Assembly (NCBI GenBank): GCA_051984675.1
Contig: JBPYFK010000097.1
Span: 1 to 31,903, forward strand
Direction: 5' to 3'
Length of the DNA: 31,903 nucleotides
Source of the DNA: JBPYFK01 sp051984675
GTDB lineage: Bacteria > Actinomycetota > Actinomycetes > Mycobacteriales > Pseudonocardiaceae
In this document: positions 14,772 through 22,814 of the stretch, piece after piece
How positions within the stretch are numbered: the first letter of the stretch is position 1
Layout: each line of letters begins with the position of its first letter
The notes under the pieces: generated by a model
Told to the model about the DNA's origin: nothing
What the model saw: only the letters and a program-made list of their open reading frames with translations
The model's database searches: none
Translations under genes and position numbers: made by a program

Positions 14772-15491
14772 TCACGATTGCTCCGGGGCGAATCGGAGCC
14801 GACGCGCGATGACGTCGGTGGCGAGTTCGTCCAGCGTTCGGCCTTCGCGGAAGGCGTGCGCTCGTAGCCGGGCCAGGGCCTCGTCCGTGGTCACGTGCCA
14901 CTGCGAGGAGGCCATGCCGGTGGCCTGGTGCACCGCGGCGTGATTGCGCCAGGACAGGTCGATGAGTTCCGGCTTACTCAGCGTGGTGAGCTGGGCGGCT
15001 TGATAGCCCAGTACCGCGGTGGTGAGGGCGTTGGCCACCACCAGCGCGCCGTTGACCTCGTCCAGCGGTCCCGGCTGGACGCGGTGGCAGTCCAACACCC
15101 CGATGCCGATGGCACCGACTTGCAGGGGAAACGCGAACACCGCGCGAACCTCGCGGTCGGCGATGAGCTCAACGAAGGCTGGCCACTGAAGGCGTGCCTC
15201 GACATCGGTGATGTCGGGTACCAGCACTGGCCGTGCTTGTTCGAAGCAAGTCACGCATGGTCCCTCCCCCAAACTGAACTGGACCTCTTCGATGTATTGA
15301 CCAACGTCGTCGCTTGCACCCAGCAGTACCCGGTTTCCCGCGTGCCGACCGCTGATCAGCGACACTCCGACTCCATCCACGGGCAACGCTGTGAGGCATG
15401 CCTGGCAGAGTCGGTTCGGTAGGTCGTCCTTCCGGCGCACTTCTGTCACGATCGCCGTGAGTGCTTGGGCGAACTGCGCACGATCCACCAC
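14772..15491 (-). CDS. GAF-ANTAR antiterminator (paralogue 3)
   Basis: 239 residues. The GAF domain occupies about 28-160 (LPVDGVGVSLISGRHAGNRV, GEGPCVTCFEQARPVLVPDI) and the ANTAR domain about 178-232 (NHAAVHQATGMASSQWHVTT then EALARLRAHAFREGRTLDEL). It is more divergent than the other two: the VxQAxGM version of the ANTAR motif is the common Streptomyces/Mycobacterium type. Start is GTG 15491 with AGGGCGG upstream. It is the first gene of the minus-strand group and is divergent from the STAND-LuxR regulator across about 600 bp. Confidence 0.85.
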   Translation of the reverse strand: MVDRAQFAQALTAIVTEVRRKDDLPNRLCQACLTALPVDGVGVSLISGRHAGNRVLLGASDDVGQYIEEVQFSLGEGPCVTCFEQARPVLVPDITDVEARLQWPAFVELIADREVRAVFAFPLQVGAIGIGVLDCHRVQPGPLDEVNGALVVANALTTAVLGYQAAQLTTLSKPELIDLSWRNHAAVHQATGMASSQWHVTTDEALARLRAHAFREGRTLDELATDVIARRLRFAPEQS

Positions 15492-16092
15492 GGTTGCCGC
15501 CCTAACCCAGGAAGCTGATCGCGTGACACGGGTCCAGGGTCAGCGCATCCGCACCTTTGCCAACTAGTTGATATTACCGAACGTGCTTATGTCACTACTT
15601 AGTGTGCACGCACTGGGCCGGTGGTGCCTGGGCCGTTCGTCCCGACCTAGACGAATGCCGCGGCCCCAGAGGCTGCTGGGGCGCATGGGACTGCGTAAGG
15701 ATCCTCCCGCGAGCCCAAACCTCGATCGGGTCCTGTGCGCGATTCATTTCTGGAGTTCTTGCCGATATTTCTCAATTATTCGACGGGCAAATACGTCTCT
15801 AGATTAGGGCCAAGAAGACCTTCATTGAGTTGATCACTGATTCGAGGAGTGAGAGCAAGCTCCAGTCGCGACTCACGCCATAGTCGACCTCGTCGGAGCT
15901 GGCTGTGACAGCGGTATACTTGTCATTGTGACAGCTATCACATTTCGAAAGGGCTTTTGATCTCGAGCACGGCGAAGTAATGCGCTCCTAGCTTGCATGA
16001 GGGAAATCGACGACCACAGGCTTGGTGTTCCGGTCCCAGCGGCGGGTTGATCTTCCTGCCGCTGACAGTGCTCACGAGACCCGGGGGAAGCG
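15492..16092. other. large divergent control region
   Basis: 600 bp between the ANTAR group and the STAND-LuxR gene, more AT-rich than its surroundings (for example 15555-15600 and 15745-15805). It carries a perfect palindrome CAACTAGTTG (15561-15570), a hairpin GCCCCAG/CTGGGGC with a six-base loop AGGCTG (about 15663-15682), and the CRP-like palindromes at 15921-15942. TATACT at 15915 is a plausible -10 element for the rightward gene, but no matching -35 is evident. No coding region is supported. Confidence 0.5.
15921..15942. promoter_or_regulatory. overlapping palindromes, CRP/FNR-type operator candidate
   Basis: TGTGA-CAGCTA-TCACA (15927-15942) matches the TGTGA-N6-TCACA consensus of CRP-family regulators, and TGTCA-TTG-TGACA (15921-15933) overlaps it. 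A further TGTGACAGC stands at 15904. The site is about 150 bp before the STAND-LuxR start and just downstream of TATACT, a placement suited to repression. Half-sites are perfect; the regulator is unknown. Confidence 0.5.
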
Positions 16093-18438
16093 TTGCCTGA
16101 GTTGACCAAAGTGAAACCCGTCAACGGGGAGCCGGAACGTCTTCCCGTTGAGACGACGAGCTTTGTGGACCGCCACCGCGAGCTGGCGTCCGTGAAGCAA
16201 CGCCTGGCGGATTCTCGGGCGGTGACTCTGGTTGGGCCAGGAGGCGTGGGTAAGAGCCGGCTGGCGCTGCGCGCTGCCAGGGACTTGCAACGCGGTTTCC
16301 GCGGCCGCGTGTGGTGGGTCGAGATGTCCGACCTGCGCGAAAGCGCGCTCGTACCCAACCTCGTCGCGGAGCGCTTAGGGGTGCACGACCAGTCCGCCCG
16401 CTCCCGGCTTCAAGCACTCATCGAGCACTTCCCATCAGAACCGGCTCTGCTGGTGTTGGACAACTGTGAGCATCTCGCGGAGGCTTGTGCGGAGCTGGTG
16501 GCCGCTCTGCTGCGAGCCCGGGGCTCCCTGCGCGTGCTAATGACGAGCCGTCAGTCGCTGGGACTGCCGGGGGAGCACGTCTATGTGGTGCCCCCATTGC
16601 CACCACCCGCTCCGGCCGAACCCGACTCGACCTCAGAGAATGCGGCCGTTCGGTTGTTTGTCGAGCGGGCCGAGGCCGTCCGACCAGGATTTGCCCTCGC
16701 GGATGGCAATCACGCCGAGATCGCACGTATCTGCGGTGCCCTGGAAGGGATTCCCCTGGCGATTGAACTGGCCGCAGTACGGGTGCGCAGCCTCTCGGTG
16801 GAGCAGATCGCGCAGCGGCTGTCCGATCGCTACCGCTTGCTGACCGTGGAGCCCCGTGGCGTGCCGGAGCGGCAACGCAGCCTGCGTGCGCTGATGGACT
16901 GGAGCTGGGAGCTGTGTCCGCCCCGGGAACAGCTGGCGTGGGCGCGCATGGCGGTGTTCTCGGGGAGCTTCGATCTGGACGCCGCCGAACACGTCCTCGC
17001 CAGTGACGGACTTGATCGCAACGAGGTTCTGGGCGTGGTGTGTGCACTGGTGGACAAGTCGCTGCTCACACGCGAGGAACACGAAGGCCGTGTGCGTTAC
17101 CGCCTGTTAGAGACCATCCGCGAATACGGGGCCGACAAGCTCGGCTCCATAGAAGAGACCACCGAGACACGCCGACGTCATCGTGACTGGTACGCCGAGC
17201 TGGCTGACCAGTTCGCCAGCGCCTGGCACAGCGGGCCGGACCAGGTGGGCTGGCTGCACCGCCTGCGGCGCGAACACGCCAACCTGCGGTTGGCGCTGGC
17301 ATGGTGCGCCACCGAACCCGGCCAGGCATCCACCGGTCTGCGGATGGCCACACAACTGGAGGACTACTGGAGCGTCCGCGGACTCCACACCGAGGCGCGG
17401 CACTGGCTCGACCAACTGCGGCCGAGTGTCACGCCCGGCCACGAGGTCGCCGCGGCGCTGCGCGTGGGCGGCTGGTTCGCCCTGGTGCAAGGTGACCGGG
17501 ACACCGGAGAACGCATGATCGGCGAGGCTGCCGACCTCGCCCACCAGATCGGCGATGAGCAGGTGATCGCTTACGCACTACACGCACGCGGGATGGCCGC
17601 ACTCTTCGACGGCGATCTTAACGGCGCGAGCGGCTGCTTCACCGAAGCGCTAGAGCTGTTCAGGCAGGCCCACGTACGAAATGGCGAACTGTTCACCCTG
17701 TTCACCCTCGGCCTGACCCTCGGCACGCACCATCGCGAAGACGGCTTGGCCGTGCTGGAGGAATGCGTCAATGCCACCACCGAGACGGGAGACGTCTTCT
17801 GGCGCTCGTATGCCCTGTGGGCCATCGCCCACATCGAATACGTGCACGGCTTCCTCGCTCATGCCGAGGAGGCGGACATGCAGGCCCTCCGGCTCCAACG
17901 CCTGCTCGACGACCGCCTGGCCCTGGCGCTGGTACTGGACACCCTTGCCTGGATCGGCCAGGCGCAAGGCCAGCACACGCGTGCGGCCACCTTGTTCGGG
18001 GCCGCCGCCACTCTCTGGCACGCTCTCGGGACCTCGCCCGCTGTCTACGCCACCTTCGCCGCCCCCCACGACGATGCGCTGGAGCGCACCCGCAAGGCCC
18101 TCGACAGCCAGGCCTTTGCCCATGCTTTCGATCTCGGCCAGCGGATGGGGCTGGAGCGGACCATCGACTACGCGCTGGATATCCAACCCCGGGCAGGCAC
18201 GGTCGAGCCGACCACGTCGACGGATCTGCTGACACGGCGACAACGTCAAGTCGCCGAACTGGTCGCTGAGGGGCTGACCAATGCCGCGATCGCGACACGG
18301 CTGTTCATTTCCCAACGCACGGTCGAAGCGCACGTGGACAACATCCTGACCAAACTCGGCCTGCATTCGCGCGCCCAGATCGCAGCTTGGATCACTACCG
18401 AGCAGACGCACACGAATGGCGGTGAACCCCACCGTTGA
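16093..18438 (+). CDS. STAND-TPR-LuxR transcription regulator
   Basis: 781 residues. Residues about 24-330 are an NB-ARC-like STAND ATPase: Walker A GPGGVGKS (48-55), Walker B LLVLDNC (119-125), and the GIPLAIELAA block. Then comes a winged-helix region with LLETIREYG, a TPR-like helical region (about 370-700), and a C-terminal LuxR/GerE HTH (about 713-770: LTRRQRQVAELVAEGLTNAA and RTVEAHVDNILTKLGLHSRA). Such proteins act as nucleotide-gated activators of secondary metabolism or stress genes. TTG start at 16093 follows GGGGGAAG. Two leucines are encoded by the rare codon TTA (16375-16377 and 17107-17109), which in actinomycetes can place translation under control of the tRNA-Leu(UAA). The next gene is a paralogue 39 bp downstream. 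Confidence 0.88.
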   Translation: MPELTKVKPVNGEPERLPVETTSFVDRHRELASVKQRLADSRAVTLVGPGGVGKSRLALRAARDLQRGFRGRVWWVEMSDLRESALVPNLVAERLGVHDQSARSRLQALIEHFPSEPALLVLDNCEHLAEACAELVAALLRARGSLRVLMTSRQSLGLPGEHVYVVPPLPPPAPAEPDSTSENAAVRLFVERAEAVRPGFALADGNHAEIARICGALEGIPLAIELAAVRVRSLSVEQIAQRLSDRYRLLTVEPRGVPERQRSLRALMDWSWELCPPREQLAWARMAVFSGSFDLDAAEHVLASDGLDRNEVLGVVCALVDKSLLTREEHEGRVRYRLLETIREYGADKLGSIEETTETRRRHRDWYAELADQFASAWHSGPDQVGWLHRLRREHANLRLALAWCATEPGQASTGLRMATQLEDYWSVRGLHTEARHWLDQLRPSVTPGHEVAAALRVGGWFALVQGDRDTGERMIGEAADLAHQIGDEQVIAYALHARGMAALFDGDLNGASGCFTEALELFRQAHVRNGELFTLFTLGLTLGTHHREDGLAVLEECVNATTETGDVFWRSYALWAIAHIEYVHGFLAHAEEADMQALRLQRLLDDRLALALVLDTLAWIGQAQGQHTRAATLFGAAATLWHALGTSPAVYATFAAPHDDALERTRKALDSQAFAHAFDLGQRMGLERTIDYALDIQPRAGTVEPTTSTDLLTRRQRQVAELVAEGLTNAAIATRLFISQRTVEAHVDNILTKLGLHSRAQIAAWITTEQTHTNGGEPHR

Positions 18439-18477
18439 TCATGGTGAGTACACCCGGCGCGGGCAGGTTGACCAGGA

Positions 18478-20616
18478 ATGACGGCATTCCTAGCCTGGAT
18501 GGTGTATCCAGAGGCTGCTTCCGCTGAACCGATCCATGGATGGGGCGGCCTCGCGGCTGTGGGGAGTTTCATCGGTCGCCGGACCGAGCTTGCGGAGATC
18601 ACGGAGCGGTTGCGGAGCGCGCGGCTGGTCACGTTGACCGGCGCGGCAGGAGTGGGGAAGACACAACTGGCCGTCCGGGTTGCTGAGCAGGCGCGGGATG
18701 GTTTTCCCGACGGCGTGTGGCTTGTCGAGGCGGCCTCACTGCACGAGGGTGGCCTGCTGGCGGACACCCTCGCCATGAGTCTGGATCTTCCGAGCCGTTC
18801 ACCGCGGGGGCCATTGGTTGATCTCGCGGAGTTCTTGCGGGGCAAGAAGCTACTGGTGGTGCTCGACAACTGCGAGCACATCGTGGATGCATGTGCCGAG
18901 GTCGTGAGCACGCTTCTGTCGAACGTGCCCGACCTGCGGGTACTGGCCACCAGCCGGCAGGCGTTGCGGATATCCGGTGAGCATCTCTGGTCCGTCGCGC
19001 CGCTGCCGACCCCCGAGGCAATCGCCGTCGCCCCGGTTGCGGAATACCCAGCGGTGACATTGTTCGCGGAGCGCGCCTCGGCTGTCGTGCCCGGGTTTCG
19101 GGTCACGTTGAACAACTGGGACACCGTCGCCGGGATCTGTCGCCAGCTGGAGGGTCTACCGCTGGCGATCGAGCTCGCGGCCGGACGCCTGTCATCGATG
19201 TCGCTGGACCAGCTCCTGCGCGGGCTGCGCGACCGGTATCAGCTGCTGGGCACCGACAGCGGGGCCGTAGCTGGCCGGCACCGGAGCTTGCGGGCGGCCA
19301 TCGATTGGAGCTACGAGCTGTGTTCGCCGGCCGAGCAGCTCCTGTGGCAACGGGTGTCCCTGTTCGCCGGCAGCTTCGACCTGGATACCGCTGAACAGCT
19401 CTGTGCCGGAGACGGACTCGAAGCCGAACTGATATTCGATCTCGTCGTGGCGTTGTTGGACAAGTCGATCCTGCATCGGGAGGCGGCGCCTGGTCACGTC
19501 AGCTACCGGTTGCTGGAAACGCTGCGCGAATACGGATTGGACAGACTTCGTCGAGCAGGGCAGCTCGTGAGCTGGCAGCGCCGGCACCGGGATCATTACC
19601 TGCGGCTTGTCGAGCGGAACGCCGTCGAGTGGTTCGGGCCTCATCAAGTGAAGTCGCTTTACCAGATACGGACCGAGCAGCCCGAGATTCGATCAGCGCT
19701 GGAGTTCTCGTTGAGCCGCGCGGACGAGACGCCGATCGGGCAGTCGATGGCGGCGACGTTGTGGCTGTACTGGATCGGATGCGGGCTGTTGTCGGAGGGC
19801 CGCTACTGGCTGGATCGTGCCTTGCGGCTGGGCCAGGCCGTTACCCCACAGCGTGCGAAGGCTTTGTGGGTCAACGCCTGGATCGCCGCCCTTCAGGGAG
19901 AGTCCCAGCGGGCGACCGCCATGGCTGAGCAATGCCGGAGGGATGCCCAGCGCTTGGACGATGCCCGTGTGTTGGCCTACGCCACGCAGGCTCTTGGGGT
20001 CACTGCCCTCGTCTCCGATGATCTTCCCGCCGCGGTGTCGCTGTTGCTGGAAGCACGGCGACTCTTGAGCCACGAATTGACCACGCACCCGCGCGACAGC
20101 CAGCTGTTGAGCGTGCAAGCGATCACGGGCGTCCAGTTGGCCGCCGCGCTCACCTTTCAGGGACACGCCGAGCAGGCCATCCCGCTGTGCGAGGAATGCC
20201 ACGTTTGGTGCGACCAGCACGGGGAGCGATGGGTCCTGTCGTATGCCCTATTCGTTCTCGGGCTTGCCGAGTGGGAGTCGGGCAGGCCCGCCGAGGCGGC
20301 CGAGCACGCCCGCGAATGCCTGCGGATCAAACACGCGTTCTACGACCTGCTTGGCATGGCTCTGAGCGTGGATCTGTTGGCCTGGGTAGCGGCGGCTGAC
20401 GGCGCATACGATCGTGCGTCGATGCTGCTCGGCGGAGCCGACCGTATGTGGTCACTGTTCGGTCTGCCCCTATTCGGTTCCCAGGTCTGGACCACCCCTC
20501 GTCGGGCGAGCGAAGCGCTGTGCCGCCGCGCGCTCGGGGATCACGAATTTGAAGCGAGACTGCGCGGTGGTCATGATCTGCCCACTGGCGAGCTGGTCGC
20601 CTGGGCCCTCGCCTGA
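18478..20616 (+). CDS. STAND-TPR protein without DNA-binding domain
   Basis: 712 residues, paralogous to the preceding gene over its whole length: Walker A GAAGVGKT (55-62), Walker B LLVVLDNC (125-132), GLPLAIELAA, LLETLREYG and a TPR-like helical part. It stops at LPTGELVAWALA, exactly where the family's linker to the LuxR HTH would begin, and I find no HTH in any frame afterwards; instead a tandem repeat begins at the stop codon. It may modulate its neighbour by co-oligomerisation, may sense a ligand for another output, or may be a truncated regulator. Start ATG 18478 follows CAGGTTGACCAGGA; a shorter start around the SFIGRR motif cannot be excluded. It is probably co-transcribed with the upstream gene. 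Confidence 0.82.
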   Translation: MTAFLAWMVYPEAASAEPIHGWGGLAAVGSFIGRRTELAEITERLRSARLVTLTGAAGVGKTQLAVRVAEQARDGFPDGVWLVEAASLHEGGLLADTLAMSLDLPSRSPRGPLVDLAEFLRGKKLLVVLDNCEHIVDACAEVVSTLLSNVPDLRVLATSRQALRISGEHLWSVAPLPTPEAIAVAPVAEYPAVTLFAERASAVVPGFRVTLNNWDTVAGICRQLEGLPLAIELAAGRLSSMSLDQLLRGLRDRYQLLGTDSGAVAGRHRSLRAAIDWSYELCSPAEQLLWQRVSLFAGSFDLDTAEQLCAGDGLEAELIFDLVVALLDKSILHREAAPGHVSYRLLETLREYGLDRLRRAGQLVSWQRRHRDHYLRLVERNAVEWFGPHQVKSLYQIRTEQPEIRSALEFSLSRADETPIGQSMAATLWLYWIGCGLLSEGRYWLDRALRLGQAVTPQRAKALWVNAWIAALQGESQRATAMAEQCRRDAQRLDDARVLAYATQALGVTALVSDDLPAAVSLLLEARRLLSHELTTHPRDSQLLSVQAITGVQLAAALTFQGHAEQAIPLCEECHVWCDQHGERWVLSYALFVLGLAEWESGRPAEAAEHARECLRIKHAFYDLLGMALSVDLLAWVAAADGAYDRASMLLGGADRMWSLFGLPLFGSQVWTTPRRASEALCRRALGDHEFEARLRGGHDLPTGELVAWALA

Positions 20617-20847
20617 CCATTGATGCCCTGACCCGTCGATGCCCTGGGCCCATTGATGCCCTGGGCCCATTGATGCCCTGACCATTGTTGAACTGTGTCG
20701 AGTGTTGAACTGTGTCGAGCGGCTGACGCGTCCGCTCGCGCCTTCGCCATCACCTTGCCGGGACGTATCGTCCTCTCGACAACGAGAAGTGGATAACCAC
20801 GGCCACCAACACCGGCCACCGGACGGTCCCGGCGAAGGAGTACCTAC
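20617..20847. repeat. intergenic region with two tandem repeat sets
   Basis: Set 1: four units of 16-17 bp built on GATGCCCTG (at 20622, 20638, 20655 and 20672), each with CCATTGATGCCCTGGGC-like sequence and starting directly after the stop of the STAND gene; two units end in the palindrome TGGGCCCA. Set 2: GTTGAACTGTGTCGAGT/C twice (20687-20703, 20704-20720), period 17. The remainder up to 20847 is the leader of the next gene, with GAAGGAG before its ATG. No gene is supported. Confidence 0.75.
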
Positions 20848-21549
20848 ATGGCCCCGGACGACATGCAGAGACTGCGGCACGGCGCGACCTGGTACGCCAC
20901 CACGCATGGCGGTCGAGACGCGGTCGACGACGCATGGCCGTGGGCCGAGGCGCTGTTTGCCTGGCTGGTCTCCCGGGGCGAAGAACTACCGAGACAGCGG
21001 TTCGAGTCGCCGGCATCCCATGCCCGCCGTCAAGAGAAACTGCTGGCCGAACTCACCGACGCGACGATCGCCCAGGCAACGACCATGTTGCTCGCCAGCA
21101 ACATCGCCAAACATATGTGTTGCGGGACTGCTCTGGGGGACATCCGGCTGAGACGGATCAGCCCGCCCACCTATCTTTCCGGCGACGACGAAATCGACCG
21201 CGTGACCCTGATCGACCTTCAAGCGCGACCTTCGGGCCACGCGCATATGGATGACTGGAACCTGCTGATCGGCTTGTTCACCCACGATCCGAAACTCGCC
21301 GAGAGAGTCGAGCGCCAAGCCAGGCGGTGCATAACGGAACATCTGCGTCATATCGACTATCCGAAGCATTTCTTTGATCGCCGGTCCGGTATCTCGATGT
21401 ATCTCGACGCCGACGAGCTGTACACCCTGGGTGATCGCGCGGAGGTGCTCGGCATGTCTCCCGTGCCGGTCGCGGACCCTTCGTTCTACGACTGGTACAG
21501 CAACGCTGAGTTCATACGCGATCCGCACACGAGGCCGACCTACCGGTAA
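20848..21549 (+). CDS. protein of unknown family, 233 residues
   Basis: Not recognised. It has no signal peptide and no TM helix. It is rich in aromatic and charged residues, with a helix-rich central part (ARRQEKLLAELTDATIAQAT, TMLLASNIAKHMCCG) and a C-terminal part with RHIDYPKHFFDRRSGISMYL and DPSFYDWYSNAEFIRDPHTR. Histidines and the CC pair (residues 91-92) are not arranged as a known motif. The ribosome site GAAGGAG is strong and spacing is normal, so this is a real gene. It lies 61 bp before the methyltransferase and behind the HTH-less STAND gene, probably in one operon with the methyltransferase. Function open. Confidence 0.7.
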   Translation: MAPDDMQRLRHGATWYATTHGGRDAVDDAWPWAEALFAWLVSRGEELPRQRFESPASHARRQEKLLAELTDATIAQATTMLLASNIAKHMCCGTALGDIRLRRISPPTYLSGDDEIDRVTLIDLQARPSGHAHMDDWNLLIGLFTHDPKLAERVERQARRCITEHLRHIDYPKHFFDRRSGISMYLDADELYTLGDRAEVLGMSPVPVADPSFYDWYSNAEFIRDPHTRPTYR

Positions 21550-21610
21550 CTGCCGTCAAGGCGCGGCCGGGTGTGCGTCGGCCGCGCCTCGGATGGACAG
21601 GGGAACCGTC

Positions 21611-22477
21611 ATGGAGGACAGACAAGTCGAGGTGCCGGACAGCCCGGACAGCACTGCGGTGCGGGTCGCCCTGTGGCGGGCGATGCACGTAGACGTCGAT
21701 GCGCCGCCACACGTGTTCCAAGATGAAGTCGGCCTGCGACTTGCTGCCCCCGACGAGGGCTGGCGTGAGCGCGCGGACATGGACCCGCACACCACCAGGG
21801 GCTTCCGCGCAGCCATCGTGGCCCGGGCGCGTTTCATCGAGGACCTGGTCACCGAGCAGGCCGCACGGGGCGTCGACCAGTACGTCATTCTGGGGGCAGG
21901 TCTGGACACCTTCGCCCAGCGCAGGCCAGAGATCGCCGCCCGGCTCCGGGTGTTCGAGATCGATCAGCCCGGCACCCAAGCCTGGAAGCGCCGGCGTCTG
22001 TTCGACCTCGGCTACGCCATTCCCGACTGGCTGCGGCTGGTGCCGGTCGATTTCGAGGCGGGCCAGTCGTGGTGGGAGCAGCTCATCGTCGCCGGTTTCG
22101 ACCCGAACCGGCCTGCGGTCGTCGTCTCGACCGGCGTCACCATGTACCTCACGAGAGACGCCACCAAAGCCACGCTCCGCCAGATCGCCGGACTCGCCAC
22201 CGGCTCGACGCTCGCCATGACGTTCCTCCTGCCCACCGAACTTCTCGACGACGCCGACCGCCCCGGACTCCGGGCAAGCGCAAAGGGCGCAAAGGCTGCT
22301 GGAACGCCGTTCATCAGCTTCTACACCCCGCAGGAGATGCTGGCGCTGGCCCGCGGCGCCGGCTTCAAAGAAGCCCAACATGTGCCGGGAACCTCACTGG
22401 CCGATCGCTACTTCGCCAACCGGTCCGACGGGCTCCGTCCAGCAAGCGGAGAAGACTTCCTGCTGGCCTTCAGCTGA
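21611..22477 (+). CDS. SAM-dependent methyltransferase, PPM/leucine-carboxyl type (PF04072)
   Basis: 288 residues. The family's N-terminal helix region ends in RARFIEDLVTEQAARGVDQY, followed by the SAM-binding ILGAGLDTFAQRRPE (motif I), the acidic loop VFEIDQPGTQAWK (motif II) and the late block TGVTMYLTRDATKATLRQIA, all typical of PF04072/TIGR00027 methyltransferases that are numerous in mycobacteria and their relatives. Substrate unknown; carboxyl or O-methylation is typical. The start ATG 21611 follows AGGGGA at normal spacing; an earlier ATG at 21593 lacks one. Operonic with the unknown protein before it. Confidence 0.85.
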   Translation: MEDRQVEVPDSPDSTAVRVALWRAMHVDVDAPPHVFQDEVGLRLAAPDEGWRERADMDPHTTRGFRAAIVARARFIEDLVTEQAARGVDQYVILGAGLDTFAQRRPEIAARLRVFEIDQPGTQAWKRRRLFDLGYAIPDWLRLVPVDFEAGQSWWEQLIVAGFDPNRPAVVVSTGVTMYLTRDATKATLRQIAGLATGSTLAMTFLLPTELLDDADRPGLRASAKGAKAAGTPFISFYTPQEMLALARGAGFKEAQHVPGTSLADRYFANRSDGLRPASGEDFLLAFS

Positions 22478-22814
22478 GCCGGGCCACGGTGTCTGAGCCT
22501 CGGCGGAAACGAATACCGAGCATGATTCACGCCCCCGAGAGGGGCACGGGCTGCACCCCCGCACCAGCAGTGGCAGCCACACTGCTCGGGTTGCCCCCTC
22601 AGGCGGCTTACACCCGCGCCCCCCGTGACCGGCCCCCGACCGGTCACGTCCTTGCGCTTTCCGATGCTGCCTGGAGCGGTCAGCGCGTTGCTTGAACGGT
22701 TGTGCGCGGGTGTAGCACAAATTTGCTCATCTCGGTAACCGTGCGTATACGAGCCGTAGAATGGGACGCGAGCCCATCAGCCCATGCTGCGTCGCTTCCG
22801 ATGCGGAGAACATC
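22478..22814. other. intergenic hairpin cluster and leader of the AraC gene
   Basis: About 335 bp. Three consecutive hairpins follow the methyltransferase: GCCCC/GGGGC near 22531-22546, AGCAGTG/CACTGCT near 22565-22585, and GTGACCGG/CCGGTCAC (22625-22632 with 22640-22647). None has a T tract, but together they could end transcription. TAGAAT at about 22757-22762 is a possible -10 for the AraC gene. No riboswitch core was recognised. Confidence 0.4.

Noticed and set aside
15660..15684. ANTAR target hairpin with hexaloop AGGCTG
   Set aside because: Only one hairpin is seen, the loop lacks G at position four, and there is no partner hairpin or terminator beside it.
22520..22650. Riboswitch (cobalamin- or SAM-like) before the AraC gene
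   Set aside because: Only simple hairpins are present; none of the conserved loop sequences of known classes could be found on either strand.
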